From assembly GCA_013001695.1 (NCBI GenBank), contig JABDMC010000198.1, positions 1 through 58,346 of the forward strand: a stretch of DNA of 58,346 nt, given 5' to 3'. Positions 53,932 through 58,346 of the stretch are shown here, piece by piece. The stretch is from Akkermansiaceae bacterium (lineage in GTDB: Bacteria; Verrucomicrobiota; Verrucomicrobiia; Verrucomicrobiales; Akkermansiaceae). Both the position numbers and the translations under genes were made by a program. Numbering within the stretch: position 1 is the stretch's first letter; the number at the start of each line of letters is the position of its first letter. The notes below the pieces were generated by a model, which made no database searches, was not told the origin of the DNA, and saw nothing but the letters and a program-made list of their open reading frames with translations.

Positions 53932-54867
53932 ATGGAGCCGCCGGTGATCGAACTCTCCCACGTGCGCAAAATGTATCGGGGGCGGGTCGAGGCCCTGCGG
54001 GGCATTTCGCTGCAGGTGCCGAAGGGATGCGTCTTCGGCCTCCTCGGACCCAACGGGGCCGGAAAGAGCACTCTCGTCAAGATCCTCACCACCATCATCC
54101 GGGCCACCGAGTGCCGCGGGATCATGCTGGGGCACCCCGTCGGCCACAAGCCGACCCTGAAGCGCGTCGGCTACCTGCCGGAACACGTGCGGTTCCCGGA
54201 ATACCTGACCGGGGCGCAGGTCATCGACTTCTCGGCCGGGCTGGCGGGCGTCTCGCCCCGGCGCCTGAAGGTCCGCAAGGGGGAATTGCTCGAGCGCGTC
54301 AAGATGAGCGAGTGGCAACGGCGCAAGGTGAGCACCTACTCGAAGGGCATGAAGCAGCGCATCGGCATCGCGCAGGCCCTCGTCAACGATCCGGAGGTCG
54401 TCTTTCTCGACGAGCCCACCGACGGGGTGGACCCGGAAGGGCGCCGCGACATCCGCAATCTCGTGCGCGAACTCCGCGACGAAGGGCGCACCGTCTTCAT
54501 CAATACGCACCTCCTCACCGAGCTCGAGCAGGTCGCGGACCGCGTCGGGATCCTGTCGAAAGGGCGCCTCGTCCGGGAGGGGACCCTCGAGGAGCTCACC
54601 GCCGCGCAACGGCAGTACGAGCTGCGGACGCAGGGACCCATCCCGCCGGGACTCGCCGAGCGCCTCCGCGCGGGTGGCGCCACCACCGGGGGCAACACCG
54701 TGACCATCGATGCCCAGGGCCCGGAGCCCATGCAGCCGGTCATCGACCTCCTGCGGAGTGAAGAGATCATGATCAGATCCATGCATGAGAAGCGATTGTC
54801 GCTCGAAGAGCTGTTCCTGGAGGCCGTGCAGGACGGGCCGGGCGACGGGGAGGGAGGGGCGCGATGA
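53932..54867 (+). CDS. ABC transporter ATP-binding protein
   Basis: A 311-residue ATPase. Walker A is GLLGPNGAGKST, the signature YSKGMKQRIGIAQAL, Walker B VVFLDEPTDGVDP and the H-loop NTHLL. After the ATPase domain (1-225) come about 85 residues of a C-terminal extension. It is of the DrrA/NatA type with a single membrane partner encoded after a four-base overlap (ATGA, 54864). Export or copper/Na+/drug transport are open possibilities; substrate unknown. Confidence 0.92.
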   Translation: MEPPVIELSHVRKMYRGRVEALRGISLQVPKGCVFGLLGPNGAGKSTLVKILTTIIRATECRGIMLGHPVGHKPTLKRVGYLPEHVRFPEYLTGAQVIDFSAGLAGVSPRRLKVRKGELLERVKMSEWQRRKVSTYSKGMKQRIGIAQALVNDPEVVFLDEPTDGVDPEGRRDIRNLVRELRDEGRTVFINTHLLTELEQVADRVGILSKGRLVREGTLEELTAAQRQYELRTQGPIPPGLAERLRAGGATTGGNTVTIDAQGPEPMQPVIDLLRSEEIMIRSMHEKRLSLEELFLEAVQDGPGDGEGGAR

Positions 54868-55853
54868 GGGCGGTCTGGACGCTGCTGGTGGATTCCTACC
54901 GGCTCCTGCGGGCCCGGATCCTCTTTTGGATCGCGCTCGGCATCTCGCTGCTGGTGGGCGTCGTCTACCTGTCGATCGGCTTCACCGAGACGGGGGTCAG
55001 CTTCCTCTTCGGGGCGGCCGAGTTCGAGCACGACGTTCTCCGGCAGGGGACCGACGAGGCCGAGATTCTCTACCTCGGGATCTTCTCGCGGTTCATCGTC
55101 GGGCTCTGGTTGTCGTGGGTGGCCATCATCCTGGCCCTCGTTTCCTGCGCTTCGATCTATCCGGATTTCATGAGCGAGGGGTCCATCGAGCTGGCCCTCT
55201 CGAAGCCGGTCCGGCGCCTGACCCTCTTCTTCTCGAAGTACCTCGGGAGCCTCCTCTTCATGCTCCTGCTCTCCGGCTCCTTCGTGCTGCTCGTCTTCCT
55301 GGCCCTGCGGTGGCGCATCGGGACGTGGAACCCGTCGATCTTCTGGTACGTCCCGCTGACGGTCCTGGTCTTCAGCTACCTCTACTCGGTGGTGGTCCTT
55401 GTGACGGTCCGGACGCGCTCCACGCTCGCCGGGGTCCTCTTCGCGATGCTGGTTTGGTTCATGTCCTTCATCCTCGATTTTGCCGACGAGATGCTCTACA
55501 CGTTTTCCTACGAGGGCCGTCCCGACGAGGAATTGTACGAGGACGAGCTGAAGCTCAAGCAGCAGTTGCAGAAGTGGCACCGGGTGAACCTCGTCGCATT
55601 CGGGGTGCTTCCGAAGACGAAGCAGACCATGCTCTTCGCCGACCGCCTCGTGGTGGTGGCGGGGGACCGGGGGTTCAGCGAACGGGATTTCGCGAACCTC
55701 CTCATGGGGGGCATGCTGCCGGAACCCGTCGGGGACGAGGTCGACCGCGCCTTGCGGCGAAACTCGGTGTTCTACATCCTCGGGACCTCCCTCGGATTCG
55801 AGGCCGTCATGCTCGGCCTCGCCGCCCTCGGCTTCTGCCGCCGGGATTTCTGA
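54864..55853 (+). CDS. ABC-2-type transporter permease
   Basis: A 329-residue membrane protein with an N-terminal helix (LFWIALGISLLVGVVYLSIGF), then four to five further hydrophobic segments (around 75-95, 125-150, 163-190, 195-215 and 305-325). A charged cytoplasmic or periplasmic stretch (YEDELKLKQQLQKWHRVN) lies near 225-245. The layout is ABC-2 permease type, forming a half or full channel with the ATPase encoded upstream. Substrate cannot be inferred. Confidence 0.85.
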   Translation: MRAVWTLLVDSYRLLRARILFWIALGISLLVGVVYLSIGFTETGVSFLFGAAEFEHDVLRQGTDEAEILYLGIFSRFIVGLWLSWVAIILALVSCASIYPDFMSEGSIELALSKPVRRLTLFFSKYLGSLLFMLLLSGSFVLLVFLALRWRIGTWNPSIFWYVPLTVLVFSYLYSVVVLVTVRTRSTLAGVLFAMLVWFMSFILDFADEMLYTFSYEGRPDEELYEDELKLKQQLQKWHRVNLVAFGVLPKTKQTMLFADRLVVVAGDRGFSERDFANLLMGGMLPEPVGDEVDRALRRNSVFYILGTSLGFEAVMLGLAALGFCRRDF

Positions 55854-55873
55854 CGAGGCGGCCGCGGGCGGTG

Positions 55874-57871
55874 TCAGGCCGGCACGAGGACCTGGGCGCT
55901 GCGGGCCGGCAGGTAGAGCGACAGTTGCGGCGGGGTGCCGGTCGGCTGGTGCGTCACGGTCGGGTCGATGCGGTCCTGCCCGCCGAACTCCCCGGCGTCC
56001 GAGTCGAAGAGCGGCCGGTAACTCCCCTTCTCGGGCGGATCGAAGCGGTAGTCGGGGAACGAGTCGGCCGGCGAGAAGTTGAAGGCGAAGATGAGGCGTC
56101 CCCGCTCGCAGATGAGGACCTTGTTGTCGTTGTGGACGTGCAGGAGCTGGGCCGGCGGGGCGCTCAGGATCTTGTGCTGGCCGGCATTCCTGACCATGGC
56201 GCGGTCGAAGGCCGCGAGGAACCGGTAGCGGAGCTCGCGGTTGTCGAGCAGCGACCACTGGCGCCGGCAGTGGTGGTAGGACCAGTCGTTCCCTTCCCGC
56301 GGGAAGTCGACCCATTCCGGGTGGCCGAACTCGTTCCCGATGAAATTCAGCCATCCTTCCCCGCCGGCCGCGAGGGTGAGGAGGCGGATCATCTTGTGCA
56401 GGGCGATGCCGCGCTCGATGACCGGGTGCTCGTCGTCGATCCGCATGTGCCAGTACATCTCCTGGTCCATCAGCCAGAAGGCGAGGGTCTTGTCGCCCAC
56501 GAGGGCCTGGTCGTGCGATTCCGCATAGGCGATGTTGGGCTCCCCGTAGCGGCGGTTGGCGAGCATCCCCCAGATCTCCTCGAGGTTCCATTGCTCGTCG
56601 GTGGAGTGCTTCAGGAGCTTGATCCAGTAATCCGGGATGCCCATGGCGAGCCGGTGCGTGAAGCCGAAGCCGCCGTCGTCGATCGGCCGGCAGAGGCCCG
56701 GCATCCCGGACATGTCCTCCGCGATGACGATGGCGCCCGGGCGCGCCTCCTCGATGAGCTTCGTGGCAAGCTGCAGGTAGAGGACGGCGTCCTCGTCCAC
56801 GTCGTGGACGAAATACTTGTCGTAGTGGTCGAAGGAGGTGTGCCCGCGGTGCCAGTAGAGGAGGGAGGTCACCCCGTCGAAGCGGAAGCCGTCGAAGCGG
56901 AATTCCTCGAGCCAGTAGCGGAGGTTCGACAGGAGAAAGCGCTGCACCTCCGGGCGCCCGTAGTCGAAGCATTTCGAATCCCACCCGGAATGCTCCCCGC
57001 GGCCGTCGGCATGAAAATACTGGTTCCCCGAGCCGTCGAAGTTGTTCAGCCCCTCGGCGTAGTTCTTGATGGCGTGCGAGTGGACGATGTCCATCAGGAC
57101 CGCCAGCCCGTGGCCGTGGGCCTCGTCGACGAGGTATTTCAGCTCCTCCGGGGTGCCGAATCGTGACGAGGGCGCGAAGAACGAGGAGACATGGTAGCCG
57201 AAGGAGCCGTAGTAGGGGTGCTCCGCGACGGCCATGAGCTGCACCGTGTTGTAGCCGGCCTTCTTGATGCGCGGGAGGACCTTTTCGGCGAACTCGCGGT
57301 AGGAGTGCACCCGGTGCTCCTCGCCGGCCATGCCGACGTGGGCCTCGTAGATGATCGGGGCGCCGAGGCCCTTGGGGTCGAACGGATGCTTCCAGCGGAA
57401 GGCTTCTCCCGGCGCCACGATCTGCCCGGAAAAGTCGTGCGTCTCGGGGTCCTGCACGGTGCGGCGGATGCATGCCGGGATGCGGTCGTGTTCCGATCCG
57501 TCCGCGCCGACGATGTGCAGCTTGACCCGCTCGCCCGGCGAGAGGGCGTCCTCGGGGAGCACCAGTTGCCAGATGCCGTCCCCGGCCATGGCGAGGGGAT
57601 GACTCCGGGGGTCCCAATCGTTGAAATCGCCGATGAGCGAGATCTCGCGGGCGGCCGGGGCCCATTCCCGGACAGTCCAGGTGTCGGAGGCCTCCTGGAA
57701 GTGGATCCCGGACCGGCGGTGCACGCTGGCGTAGGTGAGGAGGCTGCCATGCTTCTGGCGGATCTCCTTGAGTTCGTGCTGGAAACGCTCCAGCCGCCGC
57801 TGGATGGAATCCTGGTAGGGCTCCAGCCACGGATCGTCACGAACGATGGGAAGTAATACGGCCTCGGACAT
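55874..57871 (-). CDS. glgB: 1,4-alpha-glucan branching enzyme (GH13)
   Basis: A 665-residue enzyme that forms alpha-1,6 branches in glycogen. A CBM48 domain (about 60-165) precedes the barrel. Catalytic segments: ALMDIVHSHA-type region (VLMDIVHSHAIKN), the nucleophile Asp in FRFDGVTSLLY, the acid/base Glu in VIAEDMSGMPG, and the last Asp in YAESHDQALVG. The enzyme resembles the eukaryote-like GBE1 branch more than E. coli GlgB (for example RFDGVTSLLYWHRG). Together with the GT4/GH57 pair at 49-52 kb it points to glycogen turnover. It is convergent with the ABC exporter. Confidence 0.92.
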   Translation of the reverse strand: MSEAVLLPIVRDDPWLEPYQDSIQRRLERFQHELKEIRQKHGSLLTYASVHRRSGIHFQEASDTWTVREWAPAAREISLIGDFNDWDPRSHPLAMAGDGIWQLVLPEDALSPGERVKLHIVGADGSEHDRIPACIRRTVQDPETHDFSGQIVAPGEAFRWKHPFDPKGLGAPIIYEAHVGMAGEEHRVHSYREFAEKVLPRIKKAGYNTVQLMAVAEHPYYGSFGYHVSSFFAPSSRFGTPEELKYLVDEAHGHGLAVLMDIVHSHAIKNYAEGLNNFDGSGNQYFHADGRGEHSGWDSKCFDYGRPEVQRFLLSNLRYWLEEFRFDGFRFDGVTSLLYWHRGHTSFDHYDKYFVHDVDEDAVLYLQLATKLIEEARPGAIVIAEDMSGMPGLCRPIDDGGFGFTHRLAMGIPDYWIKLLKHSTDEQWNLEEIWGMLANRRYGEPNIAYAESHDQALVGDKTLAFWLMDQEMYWHMRIDDEHPVIERGIALHKMIRLLTLAAGGEGWLNFIGNEFGHPEWVDFPREGNDWSYHHCRRQWSLLDNRELRYRFLAAFDRAMVRNAGQHKILSAPPAQLLHVHNDNKVLICERGRLIFAFNFSPADSFPDYRFDPPEKGSYRPLFDSDAGEFGGQDRIDPTVTHQPTGTPPQLSLYLPARSAQVLVPA

Positions 57872-58174
57872 TCCGCGGGGAGAGAATCACAATTGAGGCG
57901 CTTTGCATATCCCCACATGGGGGAATGTGGAGCGGCGGCGGGCCGCGGCTCCCAACCCCGACATTTCGGGAGATTTCCGCCCCCGCGACGGCGGGGGCCG
58001 GGACGCTCCGGCTGGTCAGAGCGCTCGGGGTTCGCCCCGACGCCAAAGGAAACGCATTTTGCGGGATTCCCTGGATTCGGCCTTGCGAATTCAAGGGTGG
58101 CGCTTCGGCCATATGCGCAAAACGCCTCGTTCAGTTCCTGAACCAGGCGGGCTAGGGGGGTGTCCCGTAAGTAG
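57872..58174. other. Intergenic tail upstream of glgB, no gene recognised
   Basis: Short open frames run on both strands here but none has recognisable protein content. The stretch 58080-58160 looks like a degenerate repeat or a remnant of a mobile sequence, since it adjoins GTGTCCCGTAA, a kind of motif found at ends of many transposable sequences. The glgB promoter should lie within the first 100 bases of this stretch, but no good boxes are seen. Confidence 0.4.
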
Positions 58175-58346
58175 TGCAATATGATGCGCGAGGATGATTT
58201 TCCAAACTCAAGGCGCTCCGAAGGAGTGAATCGAGATTCACGACTGAGGAGGAACGAAGAAGTTGGGAAACCAGGCCGCGCTTCGACCTTCCCCGCGAAC
58301 GAAGTGAGCCACTTTTTGAAACTCTGAAAACCCCAGCATGTTGCAG
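58175..58346. repeat. Inverted-repeat-bounded, hairpin-rich element (MITE-like), may run beyond window
   Basis: TGCAATATGATG near 58175-58186 and CAGCATGTTGCA near 58334-58345 are imperfect inverted repeats bounding about 170 bases. Inside are a perfect hairpin (GTGAATC GA GATTCAC, 58226-58241), a CGAAG/CTTCG pairing, and an AGTG/CACT hairpin near 58305. It has no gene. The layout is that of an intergenic repeat or a non-autonomous mobile element; copy number cannot be judged from one window. Confidence 0.5.

Noticed and set aside
57837-58184. Short frames on both strands upstream of glgB
   Set aside because: They overlap one another and have random-looking composition; no start signals were found.
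1-58346. CRISPR arrays, tRNA or rRNA genes
   Set aside because: No direct-repeat/spacer pattern, no cloverleaf and no conserved rRNA segment were found by eye in any gap; a short tRNA-like pattern could still be missed without a covariance search.

Overview
The window is about 58 kb of GC-rich bacterial chromosome, densely coded on both strands. Several traits together suggest Verrucomicrobiota, though this is an inference without a marker-gene tree: a eukaryote-type HisA, GYF_2/DUF4190 membrane proteins, a putative Na+/H+ antiporter of the Chlamydiae/Verrucomicrobia type, a Thioredoxin-plus-SHD1-like lipoprotein, scattered multi-ATPase type II secretion/type IV pilus genes, and mostly weak Shine-Dalgarno sequences. 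No rRNA, tRNA, CRISPR array, prophage or complete insertion sequence was found.

Layout. 1-6.6 kb: a compatible-solute cluster with two GT4-like glycosyltransferases, glucosyl-3-phosphoglycerate synthase, a degenerate M20 peptidase and a GH13_18 sugar phosphorylase; this looks like glucosylglycerate synthesis and recycling. 6.6-18.3 kb: a formylglycine-generating-type lipoprotein, hisA-mtfA, a coiled-coil membrane protein, fabI, three tandem GYF_2/DUF4190 paralogues plus a DUF2752 protein, riboflavin synthase with an antiporter, a thioredoxin-fold lipoprotein and trxB. 18.3-21.3 kb: a GspE-GspF pair. 21.4-25.5 kb: ppiD-like, TPR protein and metG on the minus strand. 25.5-25.9 kb: an AT-rich intergenic island with a terminator and several paired segments, the best candidate here for an undescribed structured RNA. 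25.9-35.3 kb: DUF255 protein, dCMP deaminase, scpA-nadD-TPR, an AsmA-like protein, metF, a six-EF-hand protein and an outer-membrane barrel. 35.4-43.1 kb: hisS-aspS, then trhO-phoH-pgpH-ybeY. 43.1-49.2 kb: a second and larger secretion/pilus cluster (two GspE, GspF, two pseudopilins). 49.3-57.9 kb: a GT4 plus GH57 pair, a STAS-like protein, M48 peptidase-msrA, an ABC exporter and glgB. 57.9-58.3 kb: a non-coding tail with an inverted-repeat element.

How the genes work together. The two ends deal with glucose storage: glucosylglycerate at the left, alpha-glucan at the right (GT4 synthase-like enzyme, GH57 hydrolase/transferase, branching enzyme). The envelope theme recurs through three assembly ATPases, two inner-membrane platform proteins and two pseudopilins, a PpiD-like foldase and lipoproteins of redox and protein-repair type (MsrA, thioredoxin-fold, M48). 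Housekeeping clusters (scpA-nadD, phoH-pgpH-ybeY, hisS-aspS) are compact, with four-base start/stop overlaps showing translational coupling. Protein positions below are counted from the chosen start codon. Promoters and RNA structures were judged by eye.
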